Assembly: GCA_029641185.1 (NCBI GenBank)
Contig: JAPWGK010000011.1
Location: forward strand, 248,001 to 312,000
Direction: 5' to 3'
Length of the DNA: 64,000 bases
Source of the DNA: Pseudofabraea citricarpa
Lineage: Eukaryota > Ascomycota > Leotiomycetes > Helotiales > Dermateaceae
Shown: in pieces, positions 33,843 to 43,980 of the stretch
Numbering within the stretch: position 1 is the stretch's first letter
Layout: every line of letters begins with the position of its first letter
The notes under the pieces: model-generated
Told to the model about the DNA's origin: nothing
Databases searched by the model: none
The model's input: only the letters and a program-made list of their open reading frames with translations
Translations under genes and position numbers: made by a program

Positions 33843-35897
33843 AGTGGCCGCAGGTTATGTTCTGTGGCAATGAGTGGTACCAGGCCAGGGGAGATGAAAG
33901 AACCAAATCAGTCGTGTGGTGTTGTTGCAGAGTTGGGCTCTTTGTACCCAATGCCCCTCATCAGTAGAGCGTGCTTCCAAAGTTAGCGTGTTGAACTGAT
34001 TACGCACATAAAATCTCGTAAAGATGAATCTGTAGAATTTCACATCCTGGTGACAAAGGATGAAATGCAAACAAAATCTCGAGATCTATGAGTAGAGCGT
34101 ACTAAGAACTTACATTGGAGCAGCAGTGGCACCGAGTATTTTCTGATTTACTTCATCGGCATGACGCACACTAACGTGGCGGAAAAAGAGATTCCCCGGC
34201 CTGCTCGATTAGGTCGCAAAATAACGTGACAGCTAGTTCTGTAGGTGCTTGTTGCAACTCAAGATCACTTGCTAGGTGATAGCAAACAAGAAAGCAAAGT
34301 CGAATCATAGCTAGAAAATACACAACACCTTATGCTTAACAGATGGCTTGGATAAAATAAAATTAATTCTTTGTCATCTTGGAGTGTAAGTACATAGGTA
34401 GGTACCTACGTTACAAAGGCACATTTTTCTTCACATACAGTAGATTCAGAGTTCTGCTTGGTGAGTTTCTCATAAAGGAATTGACTTTAGTTTTATATTG
34501 TCTTTGCTATCCCAAAGGGGAAATAAGCAATACGCATACATAGCACCGTATTGTACAGTAAGTATGAGTTGTTTATTCCCCGCATCAACCGTGCACTAAA
34601 TACCCATGTCGTTGAACGTTCGGCCGCCTCTTCTCTAAGTGCACAGCCTGCTCTACCATAAATAACTATGCACTTCAGAGCATTTGTTAGAAATAAAACA
34701 CCTACGCAGGCTTGGTTCTTTTTTATTGCCCAGAAGTTTCTGTAGGCTGGGCTCGGACCAGAAGCGTCATCACCGGGAGGGTGGCTCGTCGGCATGACGA
34801 AAGAGGAGTGAGGGAGGGAGGATGGAGTGCATAAGTGCTGGGTAGAACTAGCGAGGATAAGCACAGAGCACAACTCAGCAACATTCCTCCGCAACTCTCT
34901 TCAGAGAGGCATGTCGAGTCTCGGGGACCATAATCCAACGTTGGAACCGATAAATCCTGGCTCTTGAGGAGAGCACGTAAGCATGATTAAGAACCAAGAC
35001 ATCAAGAAAGAAGTCTTGGATTCTTACACACTTTGTACAACTTCCTCCCTCCACAGCCTCAATAAAGCCGGGGCAACTCGGGCCAAAGCGGGCCAAGCAT
35101 CTACCCCGCAAAGCAACATGTGAGAGAGCGACAACCCATCAGAGCAGAACAAAGCTACCCTCCTTCACTACCTTCACATCCAGTCCGACCCAGTGCCTTG
35201 GGAATAAACTGTGTGGCTGCTTCATTTCTGCCTTTGCTCCCTTAATATACACCTGACCGTTTGCCTTCGACCAACTGCTTCTGCACAAGTCCATGAACCG
35301 CACTCATAGACGCTGAGCAACTCGACAGTGTCAGCTCACTTCACCCACTCCTCACTGCCTCCACTATTCGCATTCAAACCGCAACGACGACAGAACCGGC
35401 AGTTCCTGTCATTGCCGAATCTTCCCATTCTGTCACTTATTGTCCGCAGATCTATCCGCTGTACGTGAGAGGATCTACTGCAGTAGGTGTTTCCTGTCTT
35501 ATCTCCAGTCATCGCACTGCGGTTCATCGTCGAGACCAACAAACTGAAGCCACAGTAGGGACCCAATCTTACAGCTGCTGAGCTTTTCAACCTGGAACCA
35601 GGGAACACATAGCTGTTTTTACCACGTACGACAGCTACGGCACATGGTGAGCATAGTACACCCAAACTCTCGTTATCGTTGGATTTGATCGTTGACATTC
35701 GTGTTGGAACAGAAGTCTTCACATATTCTAACCCGGTAGTCGAACGCTCTGCTCGCTTTACCGTTTCCCTCAATAAGTAGTTTCATTCTGTAAGTGTCTT
35801 CACAGCCTTCAGCATACCAAGACAGACTGAATCGCTCAAGCTAGATGGCTGCTAACCAGTCTTAGCACGATTATGCGACGGAGAAGATAGCTTCAGT
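33843..35897. other. Divergent spacer LTN1 / repeat protein
   Basis: This 2-kb spacer lies between two genes read outward. A likely 5'-leader intron of the downstream gene is listed separately. A minus ORF of 145 codons at 35336..35773 has no recognisable feature. Short ORFs near 34493-35111 likewise look random. Confidence 0.55.
35790..35865 (+). other. Probable 5'-leader intron of the 27-residue-repeat gene
   Basis: A GTAAGT donor at 35790, a GCTAACC branch site near 35851 and a TTAG acceptor at 35865 bound 76 nt that end 32 bp before the start codon. The segment contains an ATG, so splicing would remove an upstream start. This is inferred from signals only. Confidence 0.5.
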
Positions 35898-38800
35898 ATG
35901 CTTTCGTCACGGTCCATCAGAGTTTCGAAGACCTCTAGGTCGACTCTTCTGCCTAGCCTTTCCCCATCGACAATTCATACTGCAGGAAGATTAGGCTGCT
36001 CGGAACAGATCCGCAACTTCCGATTTGATCTATGGTCGTATTTAAATCATGACCATGATAAAAGAAAAAGCCGTCGCCTGCAGTATTTGAAATCTCGGCA
36101 TGACAAAAACTTTGATCTGAGAGCTTTTCTCGAGAATGAATCGAATAAGCGCTTCGACGGGATGGAACAATACCGCAAGCTTAAAGAGAACCTCTTGAAA
36201 GAGAGCGGTACTATTCTAGATGGAAAGATATCGCGGGAGAACATAATCCAATGGGCAAATATCTGCGATCGAGCCGTTCTCAACCGTCTTGATCCAAAGA
36301 CGTTCGCTCGGCAATATGCATCAACGCAGGCGAATGGATCGAATGACGATGGCTTTGTTATTGATCCAATTACAAATCGCAAAGTGCCCAAGAAATCATC
36401 GAATAAGCCTGATGAAGCTCAACCGATCCCGGATGATAAGACGCAAAATTCTGCTGAAATTCCAGTCAAGACTTTCAAGGAAGATCGAAAGCGCTATCAA
36501 CCATCGACAAGCTTGAAAGATGATACTGATGCAAATCAAATACCATCCCCGAAGCAGAATAGTATTATTGAGGATAGCGATGCATATAATACACCGTTCT
36601 ATGTTGAATCGAGTCAATTTAATAGCAAGCAGGATCCAAAACCGGAACAAAAGGCCAATGATGGAATCAAGCATAGGACAGAAGCTGACGAAAGATGTCT
36701 TATGGAGTATGAAGAGCGCTGCAAGGTCGACTATAACAAGCCATATCTCTATGATGAACCAGAAGAATGGTACCCTCGCCAGCTCACTGAAGACGACACA
36801 GCCATTAAGCGAGCGAAGCTCGATGAAGACTTCCAAAAGGCAGGAGAAATCATCAAGCGAGACCAGCAGATCCTCGATAAGGAATTGGAGCAATCTAGAC
36901 TCGTAGCTGACGAGCGAAGAACTCGCGAGATCCACCGCAATGCCGAAGAGATCCATACTCGGAACGTCGCAAACGAGAAGGATGTTGAAGAGCAAAGAAG
37001 AGTACGTGAAATCAATCGCAAAGCCGGCGAAATCCACGCCAGATTTGTTAACAACGAGAAGCAAATCGAGGAGGATAGAAAAGCTCGTGAAATCAATCGT
37101 AAGGCTGACGAGATTCATGCTCAATTTCTTGCCAATGAGAAGCAAATTGAGGAGGAGAAAAAGACTCGTGAGATCAAGCGCAATGCCGACGAAATCCACG
37201 CCCGATTTGTTGCCAATGAGAAGCAGATTGAGGAGGATAGAAAAAACCGCGACGTGATACGCGAGGCCGAAGAACTTCATACTCAATTCCTGGTGAAGGA
37301 AAAGCAAGTTGAGCAGGATAAGAAGAACCGTGAGATCGCCCGAAAAGCCGAGGAGTTGCATGCCCAATTCGTCGCAAAGGAGAACGCCGTCAAGGAAGCA
37401 AAGAAAATTCAAGATATTCGGGAGAATGCCGAAGGGCTTCATGATCGTTTTCTTGCTACCAGAAAGGTCTTGTCTGAGGCCAAACAAGCGCGAGACATCC
37501 GCCAGAAGGCTGAGGATATCCACAATCGTTTTGTTGCCAACGAGAGTGCTGTTGACGAGGTCAAGCGGGCCCAAAATATTCAGCAAAATGCAGATGAGAT
37601 ATCTAGTCGGAGAGCAGCGAACCAAAAGGTTTATGACGAGTCCGTTGAGGAGCATAGAAAGAGCGATCGCTTGAACCAAATGGCCAACGCCGAGAGCCCA
37701 CGACTCAGCGACCTCAAGATTGAGAACAGCGAACTCCGAAACCATGTTGCACACTTGACAGGCAGGGTCGATAAGGAAATAGCAAACATTGATGCAACCA
37801 TATCTGTAACAAAGTCTAAGCCCAAGATGACTGGAAATTTTGCACGAGATTTTCCAGAAGAATCCAATGATTCTTGGAAGTCTAATGAGGAGTTTACACA
37901 GGGACTCACTAGAAGACCCCAAAATAACACCGAGTCGCAGAGTCTTCAAAGCGACTTTGCGATTGGCCGAGGTTCGAAAGAAGCTTTCTCAAGAGATTCT
38001 AGCACACCAAGACTGCAGACTTCAATCGATCGCACCGGCCCTAGCTTTCACCTGCCCAAAGTAGATCCAGTTGAGAAGGCTAAGACTGATGCTATTCTGC
38101 GCAAACTTCAGGAAGAGAACGATCCATATTCAAAGGAACCTATGGGTCTTGAGCTTTCCTATAGGAAAGAATGTGCGATATATGGGATTTGCAACTTGCC
38201 ACTTCATGTAAAATCCTATGGCACGTCGAAGACACAAGATAGCCAAAAAGAGGATAGTACCTCGGCTGAAAAGTCGACAAGTGATACTAATGTGGAAGAA
38301 AGCTCTGGTTCAAATGAAGGCTCAAAGGCAGAAAATTCGGAGATGACGAAGTCTCCACAGAAACCTATTGTCAAAACCGTGAAGGTTATCAAGCCGGAAC
38401 CCAAGACTGATTCTGAGCCAGTATCCGAAGAAGGAACTGATGCCTTTGGCTACTCGAAAAAGCCAATGGGACTTGAGCTGAGTTATAAGCAAGAATGCGA
38501 GCGCGAGGGCAAGCCTATCGGAGAAGTCGTCTGTATCGAGTACGGATCCCCAAAGTCCAAACAAGAACCCAAAAATGCCCCGTTGGAGAAGGATAAACAG
38601 CTTGTCCAGGAGGTTCGAGCTGCATATGAAGATAGTTATGGCACTATCGACGATAAGCATCGTCAAGTTCCTGTTACTGACAACAAGGGTAGCGAAGAAA
38701 TGAACAAACAGGAGAACGCCGCCCAAGAACCAAACCAATATAAAATTCTTGCTTACGATCCTACGATGCAATCAGTAAGCACTGCTGATGCCACATCAAT

Positions 38801-39323
38801 CGTTGTTGATACTGCGTCAGCTTTGACTCCTGCCGAGGTCCTTCTCCGATTGTCGAATCCTGCCAAGTTCTTCCCACATTTTGGTCCACTACAAGCTCAA
38901 GGTTACGAGATCGTCTCCGGCAGTGGTGATGTACTAGTCTTCCGTAAGGTTCGCGCGGCTGCACCAGAAATTTCGAAGGTGGACCAGACGAAGAAGGTAG
39001 TGAACCCGATTGATGGCATGGAGAGTCGACCGATGGCAGCCACAGGCAACTTCGCAAGCCCAACTGGTTTCGTCAACCATGATATTCCAGTCAATCCTCC
39101 CTTCAAATCCAATATCGATGTTCGACGTGAGGAACCGGTCTTTAGCGGTACCAAATCAACCTGGGCCGACGAGGAGCGTGATTCGAAACGAAAGCGAGGT
39201 GGCCGCGGCAAGCGTTTGTTGATCGGTGCCTTTTCATTTGGAGCCTGCTCTTATGCAATTGGTGTCGTTTCTGAGTTCTTTCGCACTGGTGGATCTGATG
39301 GTTTAGGACCGGTTGGATTCTAA
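35898..39323 (+). CDS. Predicted mitochondrial protein with nine 27-residue coiled-coil repeats
   Basis: The family is not recognised; it appears to be a fungal protein of unknown role. The single exon encodes 1141 residues. The N-terminus (MLSSRSIRVSKTSRSTLLPS and on to about residue 35) is basic, Ser-rich and without acids, a typical mitochondrial presequence. Residues 343-585 (36924-37652) are nine tandem 27-mers of the form (R/Q)-(E/D)-I-x-R-K-A-x-E-I-H-A-x-F-V-A-N-E-K-Q-I-E-E-x-x-K-x. They should form a long charged helix. Later, a 16-residue motif Y-S-K-(E/K)-P-M-G-L-E-L-S-Y-x-x-E-C occurs twice (residues 744-759 and 852-867). A short globular region near 975-1015 contains NPAKFFPHFGPLQAQGYEIV. 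Near the end a basic patch (KRKRGGRGKR) precedes one hydrophobic segment (LLIGAFSFGACSYAIGVV), a likely membrane anchor. Confidence 0.85.
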   Translation: MLSSRSIRVSKTSRSTLLPSLSPSTIHTAGRLGCSEQIRNFRFDLWSYLNHDHDKRKSRRLQYLKSRHDKNFDLRAFLENESNKRFDGMEQYRKLKENLLKESGTILDGKISRENIIQWANICDRAVLNRLDPKTFARQYASTQANGSNDDGFVIDPITNRKVPKKSSNKPDEAQPIPDDKTQNSAEIPVKTFKEDRKRYQPSTSLKDDTDANQIPSPKQNSIIEDSDAYNTPFYVESSQFNSKQDPKPEQKANDGIKHRTEADERCLMEYEERCKVDYNKPYLYDEPEEWYPRQLTEDDTAIKRAKLDEDFQKAGEIIKRDQQILDKELEQSRLVADERRTREIHRNAEEIHTRNVANEKDVEEQRRVREINRKAGEIHARFVNNEKQIEEDRKAREINRKADEIHAQFLANEKQIEEEKKTREIKRNADEIHARFVANEKQIEEDRKNRDVIREAEELHTQFLVKEKQVEQDKKNREIARKAEELHAQFVAKENAVKEAKKIQDIRENAEGLHDRFLATRKVLSEAKQARDIRQKAEDIHNRFVANESAVDEVKRAQNIQQNADEISSRRAANQKVYDESVEEHRKSDRLNQMANAESPRLSDLKIENSELRNHVAHLTGRVDKEIANIDATISVTKSKPKMTGNFARDFPEESNDSWKSNEEFTQGLTRRPQNNTESQSLQSDFAIGRGSKEAFSRDSSTPRLQTSIDRTGPSFHLPKVDPVEKAKTDAILRKLQEENDPYSKEPMGLELSYRKECAIYGICNLPLHVKSYGTSKTQDSQKEDSTSAEKSTSDTNVEESSGSNEGSKAENSEMTKSPQKPIVKTVKVIKPEPKTDSEPVSEEGTDAFGYSKKPMGLELSYKQECEREGKPIGEVVCIEYGSPKSKQEPKNAPLEKDKQLVQEVRAAYEDSYGTIDDKHRQVPVTDNKGSEEMNKQENAAQEPNQYKILAYDPTMQSVSTADATSIVVDTASALTPAEVLLRLSNPAKFFPHFGPLQAQGYEIVSGSGDVLVFRKVRAAAPEISKVDQTKKVVNPIDGMESRPMAATGNFASPTGFVNHDIPVNPPFKSNIDVRREEPVFSGTKSTWADEERDSKRKRGGRGKRLLIGAFSFGACSYAIGVVSEFFRTGGSDGLGPVGF
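36924..37652 (+). repeat. Nine tandem 81-bp coding repeats (27 residues each)
   Basis: The nine units are in register with no gap: the first begins R-E-I-H-R-N-A-E-E-I-H and the ninth ends V-Y-D-E-S-V-E-E. Units 2-4 are closest to one another, while 5-9 drift, mainly at the first three and last seven positions. The I-H and N-E-K positions are best kept. Confidence 0.9.
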
Positions 39324-40188
39324 GCGATTAACAGGTTAGCCACGACCAGAAGGAATCACGGGATCCCTACCGATATTCTGACCAACACTACACCCACATC
39401 GTCGTCACCTTTCTTCGTTTTTCTCTTTTTCCCTATCATTGTTGGGATCTGGCGTACGCGATTCCTGGGTGGGGTAGCGAGCAATCGGAGCGGGAGTTTC
39501 TAGGCGATTCTTATTCTTCTGATTTCTCTCTCCTCTTCTCGCTTCAGAAAACGGCAATCCAATGCTAGCTGAGTCTGATCTCGATTTTTGAATTCACTCG
39601 GCGGGTTTGTCGTGTGTACGTACGTCTTGTATAAAGTAGCAACTCGCACATCTTCTACCTCCGCTCCAGCACTAGCCGCTAGTCACTAGCCAACCAGCTT
39701 TCTAAAAAGGCTAGGAATGGCATGGCAAACTTAAGCAAGGGAAAGCAAAGCACGTCGCAGCAAAGAAATGAAAAATCAAATTCTACTCTACTTGCTTGAT
39801 ACCTGAAGCTGGTCCAGTGATTGATGTGTGACAAAGTACCATGATGACATTAGAACTTAATCCTTAAAACAGACTAGTTGACGGTTCATGTTTCAGTTTC
39901 ACATTCTGCTTTTTTATGTGACCAACGTGGATATAATACAAATACAATGCAATGCAGCTCATTCGCGCCCATTAATGTACTTTTAGTCCTTCAAAATGTT
40001 ACGATTTATAACACTACAATGCTGGATTGTAAAATCAACGCACCCAATGCCCCGCTGGTATATCTAACTCCAGGTCCGTCCCATGACTCTTTGAGACTTG
40101 ATTATTTTTGAATCCCGTCAAGATGATGCACATCCCAAGTATCCTAACGCCTCTCTGTGCTATATCACACCATCGAATGCCACTATTA
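39324..40188. other. Convergent spacer, repeat protein / CTK2
   Basis: This 865-bp spacer contains the 3' regions of two convergent genes. A 77-codon plus ORF at 39878 has no feature of note. No repeat was seen. Confidence 0.6.
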
Positions 40189-41596
40189 CTACCTGCGCAA
40201 CCTCTTGTTCGCCATGTAATGGTTGTCGTACTTGTCGTACCGGCCACCGCCTCCTCCGTTGCGGTACTCCCTCTGTGGCGGCCGCTCTCTTTCGTGCTTC
40301 TCAGCCCGTATGGGCTCTTCCACTTCGATTTCGTAGTCCTCGTATTCTACTTTGAAGTATTCTGCGGCGACTTCTTTTTCTTGCTTGGCTTGCTCTGCAT
40401 CAAGCATGAATCGTACGGTCCCGTCTTGACCACGAACTCCCATTCCTTTTCGCCCTGACCCTGCGGATCGTGGGCTGAGTGTTGCTGGAGATGCAACGTC
40501 TTTGGCGTTGATTCGAGCATCGGAAGGGCTAGCAGGGGTGATTGGCGTTTTGGGAGTCTTGACATTGATTTTGTAGCCGTTCGTTTTTGTTGATTCGTGC
40601 AACTGGGTGTATCGAGTTGTTGCTTTGTTCTCTTCCATTTCCTGATTGAGCTTGATCCTGATGCCAATGAAGCTCTCGATATTGTATGAGGGACCAATAA
40701 TCGATGCTTTCTGAAAATGTGTATACAGGTCGAGTAGGTCCAATATCGTCTCTAACACTTCGGCACGAGTGGTTTGCCATTCAGCGTACCTAGAGGGATC
40801 ACTCTTGATGGAATCTGTTTGTTCTGCCCTCAGTATCAACAGAGAAAGCTCGACACAGGCCCAGGACATAGTCCCAGAGGTCTGCTTCAAAGGGGCAAAT
40901 GTCCGATATGAATCGAGCATCACTTTAAAAGCCATATTTGTAACACTTCTTTCCAGTTTCAATTCCCTTGCCAGCTTGATAAGTTGCTTCTGTGGGTACC
41001 TAGAACGGAAATCAAAATTCGCAGCTTCTAACATCAGGCGCTCGAGGCCAATGACTATTTTGGATGGCCCCTCAAATATCTGGATGTGTTAGTGTGTAAC
41101 AATTATCCTGGGATCCGCTAAGCACTTACGCTATCATCAGAACTAAGATGTTCTGCAACTGAGACCTTGATGTTATGCGCAGCGCAGAGAATCTCTCTTG
41201 ATTTCTTGAGCGTGTCTTCAATCTTGCACGCTGTCAGTAACGAAGCTGCAGCTGCATCTTGATATTGATATTCAGTGTCTTTGTGTATAAGGCGAAATCG
41301 GTGGTAGCAAGAAACAGCTGTGTCGAAAGTTCGGACCGGCCTGTAGCAAGTTAGTATATTTCTCGCTGCATGGTAGGGCAGACTCACAATTGCAAACCCA
41401 TTCTCACATCGTCTATCCATTGCACTCCTTGAAGCCTGAAACTATCCTCTCGCGTTGGGTTGGTGCCAATTGCTACGAGCTGACTCTGTAGCTGCTGCTG
41501 GAAGAGGTAAGGCTTTGCGATCTGTATGTATGAGGGATGAGGACCTGGCTGTTCCGAGGGCACAGGTGGCCCATTTGAAGTAGCAGTTGGAGCCAT
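40189..41596 (-). CDS. CTK2: Cyclin subunit of the RNA polymerase II CTD kinase (Ctk2, CTDK-I beta)
   Basis: Ctk2 is the cyclin partner of the Ctk1 kinase, which phosphorylates Ser2 of the RNA polymerase II C-terminal repeat. The three exons are 41596..41388, 41340..41130 and 41079..40189, with introns of 47 and 50 nt. Branch sites are TACTAAC and CACTAAC. The protein is 436 residues. The first cyclin fold carries REDSFRLQGVQWIDDVRMGL, then after the splice LPVRTFDTAV, YHRFRL and AAAASLLTACKIEDTLKKSR. The second fold holds GLERLMLEAANFDFRSRYPQ and YRTFAPLKQTSGTMSWAC. A Ser/Pro/Thr-rich linker leads to an acidic stretch and a Gly/Arg/Tyr-rich tail ending in KRLRR. Both splices restore family motifs. 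The gene is head to head with the thioesterase. Confidence 0.93.
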
Positions 41597-41968
41597 GACT
41601 TTCTCTAGAGTCTGTTGCGTCTAGAGGTCGTTGTATAACAATTCATTATTGGTGTATGGATGCAACAGCCTTGCTTAAGACTCGGTGGGGCTGACACGAG
41701 AAGTCCGCTGGTCGTTTAAAGGTTCGGGAGGCCAGACCGGTGACCGACCGGATCAAAGTAGTACCGCAAACCGAGCTTGCCGCCGAAAGCATGCCATCGA
41801 TACCACCCGGCAACAGCTTCATCAACAGCTTCTTAAGGAAGTCTGCAGAACTACTTCAACCTGTCACTTGTTCAAGAAACCAAACTCTTTACCATCTCAT
41901 CATACAGGCTGCAGGCGCCTGCTTCATAATATAAAGTAGCTGGCACTACCCCTCACCCCACCTCCATC
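41597..41968. other. Bidirectional promoter CTK2 / palmitoyl-protein thioesterase
   Basis: A 372-bp spacer shared by two divergent start codons. No clear regulatory motif was picked out by eye. Confidence 0.65.
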
Positions 41969-43156
41969 ATGGTTCGCCTCTTCAATCTCCTCCCACTCGC
42001 AGCTTTCGGTCAAGCCATCGTCCTCCACCCGAATCTTCCCTCACTCCTGAGCGACGATGACTATGAGACTCCTCTTCCTTTGGTGATTTGGCACGGTCTC
42101 GGGGATAATTATGCGGCGGAAGGTCTGGCGCAAGTCGCGCAGCTCGCCGACGAAGCAAACCCTGGCACGTTTGTCTACACCGTCCGCCTTGACGAGGACC
42201 CTTCAGCCGACCGAACCGCGACCTTCTTTGGCAACTTGACTCTGCAGATCGAGAAAGTCTGTGCCGACATTGCAAAACATCCTATCCTATCCACAGCACC
42301 AGCCATCGATGCTCTCGGCTTTTCCCAAGGCGGCCAGTTCCTAAGAGCCTATGTCGAACGATGCAACTCTCCGCCCGTGAGGAGCTTGGTAACATTTGGC
42401 AGCCAGCATAACGGTATCAGCCAATTTCAGACATGCGGAGCGACGGACTTTGTGTGCAAGGGTGCGCAGGCTCTACTGAGAAGCAATACCTGGTCTGCAT
42501 TCGTTCAATCGCGCCTGGTGCCAGCGCAATACTTCCGTGATCCTGCTCAGTATGATCATTATCTCGAAAGTTCGAACTTCCTCGCTGATATCAACAATGA
42601 ACGTCTGCTTAAGAACCAAACCTATAAAGCAAACCTCGAGAAGTTGGAGAAATTTGTGATGTACGTCTTTGAGGATGATACAACTGTAATTCCAAAGGAG
42701 ACTGGATGGTTCTCGGAGGTTAACGGTACCGACGTTACACCACTGAGAGAAAGACCCATCTACACTGAGGACTGGATAGGATTGAAGGCCTTGGACAAGA
42801 AGGGCGCACTGCATTTCAAGAGCACGGAAGGTGGGCACATGACTTTATCAGACAAACTGCTCCGGTCGGTTTTCGAGGAAAGTTATGGCCCATTGAAGAA
42901 GGGCCAGTCTCTTCGTCCGGAACTGGCAGATTTAAGCTACGAGCAGCAAATAGAGCTACTCGAGGAGAAGAACAAGGCCCATTTGACAAAAGATGCTCTC
43001 AAATGGGTTGAAGAATCTGGGAAGCTGGAAGTCGAAGAGGACGATGCATCCGTCGATGAGCTCTCACGGGAGATGCGGAAGAAATTGGTTGACCAAGCCA
43101 ACAATTTTGCGATGAGAGTGCAACGAGAGCATGTTGCCATGCAAGAGGAGTTGTAA
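41969..43156 (+). CDS. PPT1: Palmitoyl-protein thioesterase (PPT1 family)
   Basis: PPT1 removes fatty acyl groups from cysteines during lysosomal/vacuolar protein breakdown. The gene has one exon, 395 residues. A short signal peptide (MVRLFNLLPLAAFGQAI) is followed by PLVIWHGLGDNY, the alpha/beta-hydrolase oxyanion region. The catalytic triad is visible: Ser119 in GFSQGG, Asp237 in FEDDTTVIP and His290 in EGGHM. The region SLVTFGSQHNGIS is typical of the family. Predicted N-glycosylation sites include NLT and NQT. The last 90 or so residues form a charged helical tail beyond the hydrolase fold, not part of the animal enzyme. Fission yeast fuses this enzyme to a dolichol pyrophosphatase; here it stands alone. 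Confidence 0.95.
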   Translation: MVRLFNLLPLAAFGQAIVLHPNLPSLLSDDDYETPLPLVIWHGLGDNYAAEGLAQVAQLADEANPGTFVYTVRLDEDPSADRTATFFGNLTLQIEKVCADIAKHPILSTAPAIDALGFSQGGQFLRAYVERCNSPPVRSLVTFGSQHNGISQFQTCGATDFVCKGAQALLRSNTWSAFVQSRLVPAQYFRDPAQYDHYLESSNFLADINNERLLKNQTYKANLEKLEKFVMYVFEDDTTVIPKETGWFSEVNGTDVTPLRERPIYTEDWIGLKALDKKGALHFKSTEGGHMTLSDKLLRSVFEESYGPLKKGQSLRPELADLSYEQQIELLEEKNKAHLTKDALKWVEESGKLEVEEDDASVDELSREMRKKLVDQANNFAMRVQREHVAMQEEL

Positions 43157-43629
43157 ATTGTATTAAGCCAAGAGCAGTAGTAAGTGGCGGCGTTTGGTTA
43201 CATTTTGATATCGTGTATTGAGAAGGTTAGGGAATAGCTGTAGGTAGGAAGCGGCAAGTAGTTGATAATTCGAGAACTTTTATTAATGCGTGATTATGCC
43301 ACCGCTCCTGCATGTTTGTACTGTGATTACACTGTGTGATGCTGATGATGAGACCCCGTCCATGCCTTTTGTCAAAATACAAATCATCAATCTGGAAAAC
43401 CCAGCCATCCATCGTAACTCACTAGAAGCGAGCCGCCCATTACTTTTGTTCGTATATCATCATTTCATGCGTACGCATTCATCCCCGTTCCCATTCCGTG
43501 AAAGTGCAAAGTGCAAAGTGCAACGTGCAAAGCCCAAAGGGGACAGCCGTCAAAAAATACAGTAAAGCAACACGTCAATGGCCAAGCAGGACGGGTTCTC
43601 TATTTCTCACTCTCCGCACTGGCGACGGC
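43157..43629. other. Convergent spacer with a GTGCAAA repeat
   Basis: This 473-bp spacer holds the 3' ends of the thioesterase and the small disordered protein. An AAAGTGC-type array (about four units, 43500-43538) is the only structure seen. Confidence 0.65.
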
Positions 43630-43980
43630 TCAATTGGTAACCTCAGAGAAGCCTCTATCTCGGCCCTCAGAGACCGTCTTCTCGGTCGCCTCCAAGTCCT
43701 TGAGGACTCGCTGGCGCTTCAGGTCCTCCTGGTTCCAGCTCTGGGTGCGGTTGAACGAGGGCTTCCACGTCTCGACGGGCGACGTCTCTCCGTTCTTGCG
43801 GCCGTCGTCCATCTTGACGCCCGCCGCGGCTGCCGTGTTGATGGCCGTGGGTGCCGTGGTGGTTTGCTTCTGCTGCGCCTTCAGATAGTTGTCTCGACTT
43901 GGGCGGAAGGGTATACCCACGTTATTGGCAGACTTCTCGGGACCTGTCGTGCTATATCCTTTTGGCTCGACTGCTGCCAT
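43630..43980 (-). CDS. Small conserved disordered fungal protein
   Basis: A 116-residue intronless protein, polar throughout and without signal peptide or membrane segment. Its best markers are VGIPFRPSRDNYLKAQQK near the N-terminus and WKPSFNRTQSWNQEDLKRQ near residue 70-90. The C-terminal part is a charged helix ending R-G-F-S-E-V-T-N. Short proteins with a P-S-F-x-R-x-Q-S-W-x-x-E-D core are widespread in filamentous fungi, by my recollection; their role is unknown to me. The 40 bases before the start codon are rich in A and C on the coding strand (AACCACCACCAACCAACAAC), as in highly expressed fungal genes. No regulatory inference goes beyond that. Confidence 0.75.
   Translation of the reverse strand: MAAVEPKGYSTTGPEKSANNVGIPFRPSRDNYLKAQQKQTTTAPTAINTAAAAGVKMDDGRKNGETSPVETWKPSFNRTQSWNQEDLKRQRVLKDLEATEKTVSEGRDRGFSEVTN

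Noticed and set aside
35336..35773. Minus ORF of 145 codons upstream of the repeat protein
   Set aside because: No motif, and it overlaps the likely promoter and leader of the plus-strand gene.
36396..37949. Antisense ORF of 517 codons opposite the repeat protein
   Set aside because: It exists because the 81-bp repeats keep the reverse frame free of stops. It is an artificial Leu/Ile-rich read of Glu/Lys/Asp codons with no motif.
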